Shown here piece by piece: positions 33,601 through 42,035 of a stretch of DNA of 64,000 nucleotides. A program made the position numbers and the translations under genes. The notes below the pieces were generated by a model. That model saw only the letters and a list, made by a program, of their open reading frames with translations, ran no database searches and was not told where the DNA came from. The stretch comes from Zygaena filipendulae (lineage: Eukaryota > Arthropoda > Insecta > Lepidoptera > Zygaenidae). The stretch spans positions 9,265,501 through 9,329,500 of the forward strand of contig OU015670.1 in the NCBI GenBank assembly GCA_907165275.2, written 5' to 3'. The number at the start of each line of letters is the position of its first letter. Position 1 is the stretch's first letter.

Positions 33601-35355
33601 ACTTTGAACTCTATAACCATTGCAATAAGGGCATGTTCCATAAACACTGCGAGCGCTGTAAGGTATGACGTCACTTCAGTATACTGCGACGCCGTTCCTT
33701 TATAGATAATGAGCTATACTGGTTAGTGGTTACTGTATAAAACGAAACGCAGTCCAGTATTTTGTCACCCATGTCATTGCCATGTCACGCTGTCGACGAA
33801 TCGTTGGTCCGAGGTGATCAAACCACTGAGAGCACCTTACCTCGAAAGCGCCAGTGCTCACAGTACAAACTGGGAGCACTGGGAATACTAGGCTTGTGCT
33901 ATCAGTGCATTTCGGAACATATTCTGAAATTCAATGACTGTAAAGAGTGTTTACATGCTTCTACTGCTGACTGTACAGGGTTAATCTAATACTGAACATC
34001 ATTTAACCTTATACTTATAGAAGGGGTTGTCGAATAAAGCAATCTTGTTTTCATTACAGGCTCAACTGAACGGGTCAGTGAAAGAAAACCAACCCGAAAC
34101 TCCGAAGAAACCGCAAACACCCACTCCGGTGAATATTGTAACAACACCGGTTAAAATTGGCATAGGCGAAGCTAGAGCTGAATGCGTGGACCGCGTTCAA
34201 GCGTTCATAGACAGTGGGAACAAAGACGTGTGTGCAGAGACAATCGCAGAAACGCGTACAGCGACCGATGCTGTTAAGCCATTGCCGGAGCTCATCGCTG
34301 CGAACACCAAGAGCTTGGAGATATTCGAGACACCGAAGAAACTGACCACCGTGGACATCCGAAAGGACTCCAGCATGGAGATATCGGAGAGAGACGAGGT
34401 GATCAACATTGTTCTGATCAAGATCGAAGACGTCAGCGGCGCGAGCGGCGATTCGAAGATCAAAGATGCGCCGTTGATGAGTCCGGCGCGTACGGAAAAG
34501 TGCGCTCTCAAGTTCAGTCCGGTCGACAAGGAGCGGCTGGAGGCGTGCAACGTCGGCATCGACGTGGAGAGTTTCAAACACCGCTACCTCAACGAAGTGG
34601 ACAGAGAGTTCCGGTGTACCTTCAGCCACAACCACGAGCGCAGTGAGAATTGTGAAAACTCTACGTTGAAGACGGCCATAGACTTCGCTTACGAAGCGGC
34701 TGCGAAACGAGAAAAGACAGGCGGCGTTGGAAAAAGACAATTGGATGATGAGAATTGTTCTAGAAAGAAATTGAAGACAGCGAACGAAGACGCCGTTTTG
34801 GATAGAGAAGAACCCGAGAACACGGGTGTGGGTGAGAAGAGTGAGATCAGTAAGAGTTCCGTCGTAAATCGGAAAAGAAGGAAGATACAGAGCAGAGAAC
34901 ACAAGAAGGCGAGTAAAAGAGAACGCAGAAGGAAAACTGAATCATCGTCAACAGGTGTTGTTTCGTCCAAGGACAGAGTTCCGAAGAGAAATTCAACGAA
35001 GAAAATGAAAAAAACCAGAAACAAAGACAAAGACACCAAAACACTGTCGATCAAGAACAAAAATATTAATGTCAAGATAAGATTCAGAAAAAACGATATC
35101 AACGTGAACATCAAATCTAACAAGAAAGATCGCAAAAGGAAAAAGAATACAGTGATGGCAACACCGAAGAATCTCAAGCAGTACGTGCTCAAATACTCTC
35201 CTGAAGTGACGTCGCCGAACAAAATTATTGCCAAGCCGGAAAAAGATTTAACTCCCTTGAAAAGAAAGTATGTTAGACATGAGAAAAGTTCTGACAACTT
35301 GGTGCAAACGTCCATAGATAATTTCTTTAAGCTTAAGTTTCTGAATACGGTCTAA
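18605..35355 (+). CDS. Phf7: PHF7/G2E3-type ePHD-RING-PHD protein with PIP-box tail
   Basis: Thirteen coding exons: 18605-18766, 19470-19571, 20585-20709, 20862-21022, 22105-22223, 22462-22568, 24064-24180, 25624-25799, 29690-29798, 31637-31698, 32477-32735, 33435-33546, 34060-35355. All are GT-AG and in phase; total 2907 bases, 968 residues. Domain order ePHD, RING-like, PHD is that of animal PHF7 and the N-terminal part of G2E3; there is no HECT domain, so PHF7 is the better name. Family knowledge: PHF7 proteins bind methylated histone H3 tails and act as chromatin ubiquitin ligases, with a male germline role in Drosophila and mouse. Start: AAACATGG, a good context. Odd points: the tail is far longer than in human PHF7, and exon 13 alone encodes 431 residues. 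Introns carry two minisatellites, SINEs and MITEs. A testis role here is inference. Confidence 0.9.
19806..20541. mobile_element. Inverted-repeat element in intron 2, split by a hAT insertion
   Basis: Left end AAGGTCCGTATTCCAAAAGG matches the complement of the right end CCTTTTGGAATATGGATCTT at about 18 of 20 positions. Without the 19935-20301 insertion it is about 360 bp. No coding capacity. Confidence 0.7.
19935..20301. mobile_element. 367-bp hAT-type non-autonomous element, nested
   Basis: The ends are imperfect inverts (ATTGATTCCCAAAG; right end complement CAGAGGTTCCCATAC), of the CAG-GGTTCCCA type seen in hAT elements. It is flanked by a perfect 8-bp duplication TCTAGAAC (19927-19934 and 20303-20310). 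No transposase. Confidence 0.85.
21040..22070 (+). repeat. C/T-rich minisatellite in intron 4 of the PHF7-like gene
   Basis: Nine TGACGTCA copies at 21182, 21304, 21410, 21502, 21608, 21721, 21823, 21925 and 22029 mark units of 92-122 bases (typically 102-106). Each unit repeats TTTGCCTCACCCTA, GCTTCACTCTCACC and CACTTTACCTC. The plus strand is nearly free of G outside the CRE-like word. The 333-codon open frame through it reflects the repeat, not a gene. Confidence 0.95.
22105..22568 (+). other. Exons 5-6: RING-like domain of the PHF7-like protein
   Basis: Exon 5 is GC-rich and encodes Cys190-X2-Cys193, the PPCC pair at 208-211, WFH (His218) and Cys221. Exon 6 adds Cys236-X2-Cys239 (KCPLC) and then NGYYVPDR, which matches the IPDRDA-type linker of PHF7. 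In the family this is the region credited with ubiquitin ligase activity. The zinc ligand pattern is complete. Confidence 0.9.
22938..23120 (+). repeat. CTAGCTG-type repeat copy in intron 6
   Basis: CTAGCTGTGCCCTGCGGTTT start. Fragments in the same gene lie at 22248-22300, 22755-22830, 25255-25391, 26000-26315, 31040-31190, 31440-31615, 32080-32290, 32800-32990 and 33230-33420. Confidence 0.75.
23251..23573 (+). mobile_element. About 320-bp MITE with CRE-like core, copy 2
   Basis: Same interior; ends GGCTAGTTTCCTGGG and GGAAACTAGCC. In intron 6 of the PHF7-like gene. Confidence 0.85.
23941..24010 (+). mobile_element. 5'-truncated copy of the same SINE
   Basis: Only the 3' body is present (TTTCCACGACACAAGC to TTGTGGAGTGG), ending about 50 bases before the exon 7 acceptor, so it may contribute to the 3' end of intron 6. 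Confidence 0.75.
24245..24520 (+). mobile_element. tRNA-derived SINE, full length
   Basis: The head has a Pol III A box (TGGCGCAGAGG, near 24254) and a perfect B box (GGTTCGATTCC, 24299-24309). The body is unrelated sequence with TTTCCACGACACAAGC and GATCTGTGTGTTGTGAAGTGG, followed by an (ATT)n tail. It begins about 65 bases after exon 7 of the PHF7-like gene. Not a tRNA gene, because the anticodon arm does not fold cleanly and a SINE body follows. Confidence 0.85.
24522..24999 (+). mobile_element. 237-bp MITE, copy 2, carrying a nested insertion
   Basis: The same element, starting one or two bases after the (ATT)n tail of the SINE at 24245. Its native length is 237 after removing the 238-bp insertion and one TTA. 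Confidence 0.92.
24633..24870. mobile_element. 238-bp fold-back MITE nested in copy 2
   Basis: The ends CCGCCGCACTCAGAGTCGAC and (complemented) CGGCCGCACTCAGAGTCGAC lead arms of about 105 bases each. Flanked by TTA (24630-24632, 24871-24873). The empty site reads ATTTAGTTACAT in the 42036 copy. Confidence 0.92.
25130..25254 (+). mobile_element. LINE 3' UTR fragment, copy 1
   Basis: Begins GGTTGTCTGGAAGACATCGC, contains AGCGATAGGACCGCC, and ends with a GTGTACAGTAAAGAG-type tail. This is the common 3' end of lepidopteran endonuclease-RT LINEs. Coding part absent. In intron 7. Confidence 0.65.
25451..25578 (+). mobile_element. LINE 3' UTR fragment, copy 2
   Basis: A second copy of the same 3' end, about 320 bases after the first, finishing some 45 bases before the acceptor of exon 8 (25623). 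Confidence 0.65.
26731..26999 (+). mobile_element. Left part of the 58018-type MITE
   Basis: Shares CAGAAAATAACTGATAGAAG and then GGACATCAACTTAGTTTAGT with the 58018 element, plus the AACGTTTT/TACTTAGTCAG interior. The right inverted end is missing. In intron 8. Confidence 0.75.
27870..28690 (-). pseudogene. 5'-truncated CR1-like LINE fragment (RT C-terminus)
   Basis: Two minus-strand frames, 28615-28301 and 28233-27964, carry successive parts of one reverse transcriptase C-terminal region: DLGVIVKENLKWEEHI, YKTYVRPTLEYAFQIWSPY, then GDLIEVYKILNG, TRLRGHHFKL and FFANRVV. They are separated by a frameshift near 28240-28300. A (TTTA)n tail at about 27875-27912 marks the 3' end. The catalytic RT core is missing, so it is dead. 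It lies in intron 8 of the PHF7-like gene in antisense. Confidence 0.85.
29157..29366. promoter_or_regulatory. Pair of RFX X-box motifs in intron 8
   Basis: GTTGCCATAGCAAC occurs at 29157-29170 and again at 29353-29366. Each is a perfect 14-base X-box palindrome-type site. They lie in related blocks (AAATAACAACGTCTTGTTGCC, AAATAACGATGTCTAGTTGCC) around a TCTCGTTGACG / CGTCGACGAGA hairpin, so they may be part of a repeat. Confidence 0.4.
29815..30800 (+). repeat. A/C-rich minisatellite in intron 9 of the PHF7-like gene
   Basis: About nineteen units of mostly 44 bases, each with AGGTACACATCACTACACC followed by variable ACCAC pentamers. It starts directly after the exon 9 donor (29799) and decays into ACCGC and ACATC pentamers at 30670-30780. 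Practically no G outside the AGG of each unit. Confidence 0.95.
31240..31440 (+). mobile_element. 3' end of an RTE-type LINE
   Basis: The plus strand encodes GRPPARWTDDLRKVAGSGW and AYVQQWTAIG followed by a stop, the C-terminus typical of endonuclease-reverse transcriptase LINEs in Lepidoptera. It ends in short ATTG and CATTT repeats. It lies in intron 9 of the PHF7-like gene. Confidence 0.7.
31718..31953 (+). mobile_element. Same MITE family, copy 3 (shortened)
   Basis: Retains the ACACGTATTTTTTGC and GTGACGTCA core. The stretch after the GAAATTTCAACTCAAT word is deleted, so CTACACGACGGAC follows directly. In intron 10. Confidence 0.75.
31959..32075 (+). mobile_element. Second tRNA-derived SINE head
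   Basis: CTGCAGTGGTTAGCGAAAG provides an A-box-like block and GGTTCGATCCC (32021-32031) the B box. It abuts the end of the 31718 MITE copy and is unrelated in body to the SINE at 24245. Confidence 0.65.
32287..32386. mobile_element. Short palindromic MITE, copy 2
   Basis: TTTATTGGGTTTAAACTCG and TCGGGTTTTATCGCAAGCAC, ending GGTTGATTAATCGCCCAT. A half copy of the other side is at 30953-31012. Confidence 0.55.
34060..35355 (+). other. Exon 13: basic C-terminal tail with PIP box
   Basis: 431 residues (538-968). The first half is acidic to neutral. About 800-900 is extremely Lys/Arg-rich (RKRRK, KRERRRK, KKDRKRKK), a nuclear and DNA-binding type stretch. The last 16 residues contain QTSIDNFF at 953-960 (bases 35305-35328), an exact match to the PIP-box pattern Q-x-x-[ILMV]-x-x-[FY]-[FY], followed by KLK. 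A PIP box docks proteins on PCNA at replication or repair sites. Motif by sequence; function by inference. Confidence 0.85.
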
Positions 35356-36217
35356 TAACAAAACGCCGATATCCGAAGATATAGTAGTTATTGTATGCAA
35401 ATTTGTGGAACGTGGACGAAGCAAGAGAGCTAAGCCAGGAAGGAGGTTGTCATTATTGTTTGTTTTTATTAACCGACTTCAAAAAAAGCAATATTATGTG
35501 TTTTCTTAGCATGTAGCGGCCTACATTTCATAAACTAAACGATCATTTTTAACTGTAACTTAAAAACAGGAGGTTCTCAGTTTCACCTGCATGTATGTTT
35601 GTATATTTGTATGTTTGTACACGATTATCTCGTGTTTGGCCATACCTATTTTGTTGCGGTTTCCAGGTATTTGTTTACGATTATTTTACTGAGATAATCT
35701 ACATATTTTACATGCTTTTGTACATAGTATTATTATGTTGAGGTACGGAGATCTGTTAATTAAAAAATCAAATTAGGGGTACAGTTCAGATAAGTTCCCG
35801 CCGCCGTTTTCTTTAAAAATTGTATCAATTTATTGTGAGAGACCGTTGCTTTATGTTTTACTAGCTGTGCCCCGCGGTTTTTATGTAACAACTTTTTTTC
35901 CCGACATCCGATTTGGATGAAACAAAGCCTATATGTAGCTCCAGGCTAAGCTTAATCTACCTGTGAAAACCGCGTGACCCTCCGTTCAGTAGGTTCGGAG
36001 ATTATCGCGAACGGACAGACAGAAAAGAATTTTAAAAACTCTTTTTTGTGGTTCGATTACTCTTCTTTTATCGCCCCTGTCAATTTTAGGTAAAAATATT
36101 CAATGTACAGAATTGCAGATTCTACTCTTTTATCATAGTATAGATTTAAAGTACAGTACTTATCGAGGCACTACTTTTTCCCATCACTAAAAACAGTAAA
36201 TACTCTGGCAGCGTTTG
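35356..36217. other. 3' flank of the PHF7-like gene
   Basis: Must contain the 3' UTR. No AATAAA is seen within the first 400 bases after the stop. A fragment of another AACCGACTTC-type repeat begins near 35470. Confidence 0.45.
35861..36035 (+). repeat. CTAGCTG-type repeat copy
   Basis: CTAGCTGTGCCCCGCGG followed by GACATCCGATTTGGATGA. The same subtype is at 43706-43990. Confidence 0.75.
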
Positions 36218-36225
36218 GATATCAC

Positions 36226-36255
36226 CTCAGAAGATGCTTTAGTTATTCTTCTGAG
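36226..36255. mobile_element. Micro-hairpin insertion, 30 bp, with 8-bp duplication
   Basis: CTCAGAAGA and TCTTCTGAG ends around a short loop, flanked by perfect GATATCAC (36218-36225 and 36256-36263). Confidence 0.85.
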
Positions 36256-36677
36256 GATATCACGTCGGAATGACATTTCACTAGTGAACTCAGGCCAGCG
36301 ACACGCCCTTGAACCAAAACTTACTATGGATTTATGCGCGAACTTTTTTACCAACTTTGGAATACTCAAATTTCTATGACCGTGTCATACATTGCATTGG
36401 TATGGTTGGCACAAAATGCTTTCATAAATCGGTTCAGCGATAAAAGTATGGAAGTGCCTACTCTTTAAGCGTAGTGATTATTTGCTCAGTGGGTGAACTG
36501 GCGTCGATGTTGGAGTATGAATGGTCGGATGGTCCCCATGATTTTATCTTTAGATTGTAGTGCATCCATTTTTAATCAGCAGTGCGGATACGACGCGTTA
36601 TGCTTTGCAAGCAGCATTACGCCCGTTCATAATCGGCGTTCAACGTCTCTTGGTTTCAGTTCACATGGGAGTCCGTT

Positions 36678-36792
36678 CATGGACAATCAACCCGGTGCTT
36701 GAGGTTAAACCCGATAAAGCTAGCCTTTAACGGTCCGAAAATGGCAGGCTTTTATCGATTTTAATCCGAAGCACCGGGTCGATTGCCCATCT
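36678..36792. mobile_element. Short palindromic MITE, copy 3
   Basis: GGACAATCAACCCGGTGCTT at the left pairs with AAGCACCGGGTCGATTGCCC at the right; about 115 bases in all. Confidence 0.75.
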
Positions 36793-37940
36793 ATACATGA
36801 GACCCATTTCCTTTGTTTTTGAACAGTTCCCTACGATCTTGAACGATGTGACACTAACTTGATTATATATGTAGGTACCTGTTCTTTTTGCGTTTGTCGC
36901 GAATTTTGCTCCGATCATGGGCTAAATAGGTACTTTTAATTCTAATTTTGTGCCTTTTACAGTAAAGCTTCTGGTAGAGCCATCTTTTGTAAAATGGCAG
37001 AAACTTATTTGAATTCGTATATCATACGGTACGGTACCTACAAGAACTTTAAAAAAATTACTATGTATAAAGTGATTTTAGATTTCTTATTTATACTGTA
37101 GCTAGCATAATTATTATTATTATTTTCATATCACTAGTAACGTAGTGGTTATATTATACTCTTTAACACTAGTGCCAATTGCCATCTATCATGAGATAGA
37201 TTTAAAACCTTGACACAATATGTTTGGAGCCTCGAACTTCGTAAGAAGTTACATATCAAAAAAACGTATTTTGATTTTCCCACTATTTTATTTATTACAG
37301 ATATGACAGATATCTACTATCAGCTCTTGTAGATTTTTTTTTAGAACGAAGTTCTTTATAGCACGGTACGGATGGGAGTAAAAAATCATTAATATCTAAA
37401 AAGGTTTTACTTTCAGGTTAAGCACATTGTTTTTTTAATTTTACATTATTAATAAATAAATTATTAAGTCATTAAAAAAAATTTATTTTAAGTTAGGTAT
37501 ACAGATAGAAAAGAAAGTAAAAATAAAGTGTCGCATTTAAATCGGCAGTGTTAAAATAAAATACCCGTTTAGAGTATTTTTTACTATAAATTATCATTTT
37601 ATAAATACTAGTATTATTATTTAGCACTATAATATTGTGGGTATACAATAAAGTTATTTCATTTCATGGCATCCCAGTTTAAAAATGCAAATAAATGACC
37701 TAATAAAATATTTTATGCGTTTGTCTTTCCGTTTTAATTATAGGTACCTATCGAGTTTTCCCGACAAGGCACCATAATATACTTTGTCCTGATTTAATAG
37801 TGTTTATTTATTTAAATGTGTTCTTGATTCCCCCAGATTCATAACAAGGGAAAATTAATCCGAATCCGTAAGTAGTTGCAACACAAAGAATAAGTAATAA
37901 TAATTGAATGTACGGAACCGTAGACGGAGAATGAAATAGA
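36793..37940. other. No gene recognised
   Basis: AT-rich. One AATAAAG at about 37648, following a GTGGGTATAC word. No conserved frame. Confidence 0.45.
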
Positions 37941-37987
37941 CGAGGTATTCGCGTACAGCTTAAGAGAAAGTGATATTCTTCCTATGC

Positions 37988-38020
37988 CTCATGGACCAAT
38001 TAATCTTTAATTGGTCCATG
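37988..38020. mobile_element. 33-bp hairpin insertion with 6-bp duplication
   Basis: Stem CATGGACCAATTA / TAATTGGTCCATG (13 bp), flanked by CTATGC (37982-37987, 38021-38026). The related sequence at 10795-10815 reads GTGTGCATAGG without it. Confidence 0.82.
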
Positions 38021-38086
38021 CTATGCACACATGTGAACTACCAGTATTGCCACTAAATAAGTTATTCCCAATTTCCAACTTATTCT

Positions 38087-39695
38087 CTCAGACGAAATAC
38101 TTTTTTCGTACCACTTGCTCAAAAAAGTGACATTCTATCATAGAATATATCTTTTTGTGCGAACATATTTTAATCTGAAACGGAAAGAAAATTGTACTGA
38201 ATTTTATTGCATTCATCCTCTAGGGGGAGAATGTGATTTAAATTTGGAATACTTACCGAAATTTATACGGAACTACATCTGTGTTTACACCATTGAGTTT
38301 GTACCTATATAATAGTAGATTATACACCAAGGGGATAAAGCACTGTTTTATGTCACGGGCGCTACATTGAATCCTGAACATAACGAAGGACTCCAAATTT
38401 AACTCCCGAGCGCAGCGAGGGTGTTATAAGTTAATTCCCGACCAAAGGGAGGGAATTAAGATTGAGTCCTGAGTGCAAGTGAGGGATTCAAGCGCCCAAG
38501 AAAAAAACAGTTTTATCCCTGTGGTGTATACTCTACTTTTCTCACATAATGCGAGACAATAAAAAACCAGGCTTAGTAGATCCTATATAGCTACTTCTTT
38601 CAGCTGGCGTGGCCTACTCGATTTGACAAACAAATGAAGTTCGTCTCACTGCGAATCTAGTGGGCCACGGCTTCGGTCTTCGAAAATCGAGTTGGCCGCG
38701 CCCGCTGAGAACACATTCTGTTTAGCGAAATGAGACGTTATGGACATAGCAATAAGAATTATGAAAGTGAAAATCACATTATTGACCAGCGGGTTATAAT
38801 GAAATTCAATAGAACATTATAACCCGGCTAAAGCCAAGAGATATAATGTCTTGCTTTCGGTAAGGTTTACATGACATATAATTCGGCATTGTCGAGCATG
38901 TGGTGTGAAAAGCATTTTACATACATTCGACCATTTGCACGCTTCGAATCATATGCGGCGTTCGTGGGCAAAGGCTGTTTGCAAATGGAATGCTGCCTTT
39001 TAAAAAATTACGCGCACGATTCTTTATAAACCAACAGTTTAAAAGCATTGATTTAGTTGGACCAATGTTTCGAAAAGGGATGTTGACTACTATTGAAAAT
39101 CAAAATTCTAATTAGTCCGTCAGTTAGAAAATAAAAAAACAATAGACACGTATTTTTTGCTTTTTTAAATAAATTAAAATATACAAAGATAAAGCGCATT
39201 AAAATTTAGGATGAGGAGGTCGTGACGTCACTAACCACAAAACCGCCATACAAACTGTCAGAATAGTGACGTCACGCGAAATTTCAACTCAATATATCGC
39301 CGTTATTTTTTGATTACGTAAAAAAAGAAAAAATACGTGTCCAATATTTTTTAATAATCTACAAGACGGACTAAAAAATAAAAATTAGTCAACATGCCCA
39401 TTGTCATTATTTTTAATAAATGCTTATCTCATATTATTATTGTGTTAATTTTTTCGCAAATGGTACGTAAAGAAGAGTATTTTCCAAGGGGATAAAGCTG
39501 TCTTAGTCTTGGGTGAACTGTGGTCGATGGGTGAACTTAAATCCCTCGCTACACTCAGGACTCGTTTTTAACACCCTCACTACGCTCGGGAGTAAACCTC
39601 GAGTCCTTCGTTATGCACGCGATTTAAATCGTTATCCGTGACAGAAGACACTGCTTTATCCCCTTGGTTAATAATCTACTATTATTTCGTCTGAG
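38087..39695. mobile_element. 1.6-kb element with 8-bp duplication, parent of the micro-hairpins
   Basis: The right end, read inward, is CTCAGACGAAATAATAGTAG then GATTATTAACCAAGGGGATA. The left end reads CTCAGACGAAATAC, then about 210 unrelated bases (38100-38310), then AATAGTAGATTATACACC and AAGGGGATAAAGCACTG. It is flanked by CTTATTCT (38079-38086) and CTTATTCC (39696-39703), a 7/8 duplication. The inner ends carry GAGCGCAGCGAGGGTG-type words in inverted orientation. No transposase; the 39077 MITE is nested within. Confidence 0.8.
39077..39400 (+). mobile_element. Same MITE family, copy 4, nested in the 38087 element
   Basis: Complete, with ends GGGATGTTGACTAC and TAGTCAACATGCCCA. It lies wholly inside the 1.6-kb element at 38087-39695. 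Confidence 0.85.
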
Positions 39696-40632
39696 CTTAT
39701 TCCCAATTAGACATGTCTAGTTAATTTGTGTTCCCAATTTCATTCCACAAATTAACTAGACTTATGTTTCACTCTCCGTCAACGTACGGAACCCTCGACG
39801 CGAGGACTCACACTTGTTTTTTTTTTTAATTTAATAAGCCTTGGAAACTAGGCCTTCAGTTTAAACTTACAATACTTATTATTATTTAAAAACTATAAAA
39901 ATATTTTTAAGGAATGAAGACTATAATATTCAATTTGATATTTAGAATTATCTCGTTGCACTTACAACTGCTCGTTTTTTCTAATTTTGTTGCAAAATAG
40001 TAACTTTTACAGTTTACACATAACATTTTCTTACTGGCAACTAGTACTTTAGTAACTTGTTTTAGTAGGGCAAACGAAACGAATTTACGATAAAGAAAGA
40101 AATCAGTTGAAAACTTGACTGGAAACCGTAGTGGCATTGTGCGTCTTGGCTAAAGATTATTAAATAATCCAATACAACTATAATTTAGTAAAAAAAAGTT
40201 CGTGTACGTTAGAATAGAAACTATTTTAAAATTTCAGAAATTTGTTTGGAATAGACGCGACGTTGCCGCTCTTACCTGAAAGTTTTACGAAATAAATCAC
40301 TTTTAATTGCGATCTGTTTGTTATTTGAAATGTTTATAATTAGATTCTGTGTTGGAAGTTCGAGTAAAAATTTAATAAAGTTATGTATTTTATCTTTGTA
40401 ATGTGTGATATTGAACGATATTTGTTTTCTGACGCAATAACGACTTGGCAACAACGCGCGGACTCCGAATGAACAATACACTAATGTTCTAACAAACTTC
40501 AAATAAAGTATTGAATTTTTTCACATCACAACTCGTTTTATGAGGTGAGTTTTATTGTAATATTTCCTTTATAACATATTTAATGCATCAACATAAAAAA
40601 AAATTAAATAAGTAGTGTAACGGTAATTTGAA

Positions 40633-40790
40633 TTTTCCCGCTGAATGACGTAATTGAAGAAGCCATCTTTTCAATGGGACAGCCAGTCTTCTGTCAAATT
40701 CCAGTTGGATTTGTTCGTTTGTGGGCTGTAAAATAAAATTCTCATAAATAAGTGAGTTTTAACGCGTCTTCCCACCACGGAGGCATCCGG
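40633..40790 (+). promoter_or_regulatory. Candidate promoter and non-coding first exon
   Basis: Within 40 bases lie an E2F-like TTTTCCCGC (40633-40641), a CRE-like TGACGTAA (40646-40653) and a YY1/Pho-like AAGCCATCTT (40660-40669). About 120 bases further is a strong donor, CATCCGG|GTGAGT at 40790/40791, with no ATG-led frame before it. This layout fits a housekeeping promoter with a 5' UTR exon. The downstream plus-strand gene it could serve is the cyclin G-like one, 19 kb away. Unproven. Confidence 0.3.
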
Positions 40791-41625
40791 GTGAGTTTTA
40801 ATTGCTGTTGAACATAAAAATAATATCAAATTAATTTCGAACATTGACCATTGTTATAAAGAAGATTTTTAGGGCTCTCAGATTTATGGCTTCTTCGGTC
40901 TTACTTCTGTACCGATGCCTACATTTCGTATTTGCATACTTGATATTACATACATATATTTGCGTAACCGAATATGTTCGTACGACGAGTGTGAAATCAC
41001 AGTATTGTTCACAGTTGTGATTTGAGAAAGTTAATGTTTTCACCAATCACCTATTTCCCTATTTATTCTTTCTATGCGTATCGCAACGTCTAGTTAGGCT
41101 CAATATCACAAAACTCAGGGTCATAGATTTAATAAGCATTAAACGACAACAAGCGCAAGAGAGTGAAGCCACTTCAAGTTAGGCTAAACAGGCTGAGTAC
41201 CTATGTCGTATACATATGATATATTTGTGCTCTTGTGTGCTTGTCACCGAAGATAATTTTGAGCCGTTTTACTTAGAAATTGGTCTGTTTTGTGATTTAA
41301 TTGTGAAGAGTAATTTATTTGTATTTTTACTGTATACTGCTTTGTCCGTGCTTTATTTAGAACAACTAACTTTAGGATTTTCTTGTACTTAATTCTTGTT
41401 GCATCATGTTTCCCAGTTGTCGCTGTGACTGGTGACACAATATAACACAATATCCACACAAAATTTCCCATTTGTCACCTGACATGACCTTTTTCAACAT
41501 TTATGATGTGGCTATTGTCATGAAGTTTCAGACTTTTTTTGTCTGTTGAGATCTCAATTCTGAACCACATCCATCCAGTTTACAGCTTCCATACAGTTGA
41601 GTAACTTGTTTTAAATAATTCCCCA
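40791..41625. other. No coding sequence recognised
   Basis: Follows the candidate promoter. Short frames on the minus strand (for example 41244-41471) show no family signature. Confidence 0.45.
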
Positions 41626-41815
41626 CTAGCTGTTCCCTGCGGTTTCAATTTCGGAGATCCCACAGGAACTCTGTGATACAAGTACCCTATGTCCTTTTCT
41701 GCACCCCAGCTAATGTGTGTACAAAATTTCATTATGATCGGTTGAGCCATTAAGGTGTGAAAGCGTAACAGACAGATAGAGTTACTTTCGCATTTATAAT
41801 ATTAGTATGGATGTT
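41626..41815 (+). repeat. CTAGCTG-type repeat copy
   Basis: CTAGCTGTTCCCTGCGGTTT start. Further copies or fragments at 42430-42610 (inverted), 43340-43480 (inverted) and 43500-43690. Confidence 0.75.
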
Positions 41816-42035
41816 TGAACATGTTTCAACTTGTCCAATATTGTCTTCTCATAAAGTATTGTGAGTTTGTGACTTGATAGTTGAAATCACATAAATGTTT
41901 TTTTTTCATCAGTTGGCAACCCTTGTAAGTAGTAAGTTACATAGGTTACTGATCTATGAACCATAGATTTTTCTACAGGATAGGTATATTTTGTCTGATA
42001 AATGATAAACTGGCTGGTGATATGTATTGTATATA

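Noticed and set aside
33762..33989. 75-codon plus frame in intron 12
   Set aside because: Contains several Cys residues but does not join in phase with exons 12 and 13 and shows no domain.
34075..34902. 275-codon minus-strand frame (and 34689-35315 minus, 208 codons)
   Set aside because: Both are shadows of exon 13, whose codon bias keeps the opposite strand open; no motif or splice context supports them.
18605..35355. Naming the gene G2E3
   Set aside because: The ePHD-RING-PHD part fits both PHF7 and G2E3, but there is no HECT domain in the last exon or before the stop.
39907..40137. 76-codon minus frame with several Cys
   Set aside because: CVNC and CKC spacing hint at zinc binding but there is no complete ligand set, no splice support and AT-driven composition.
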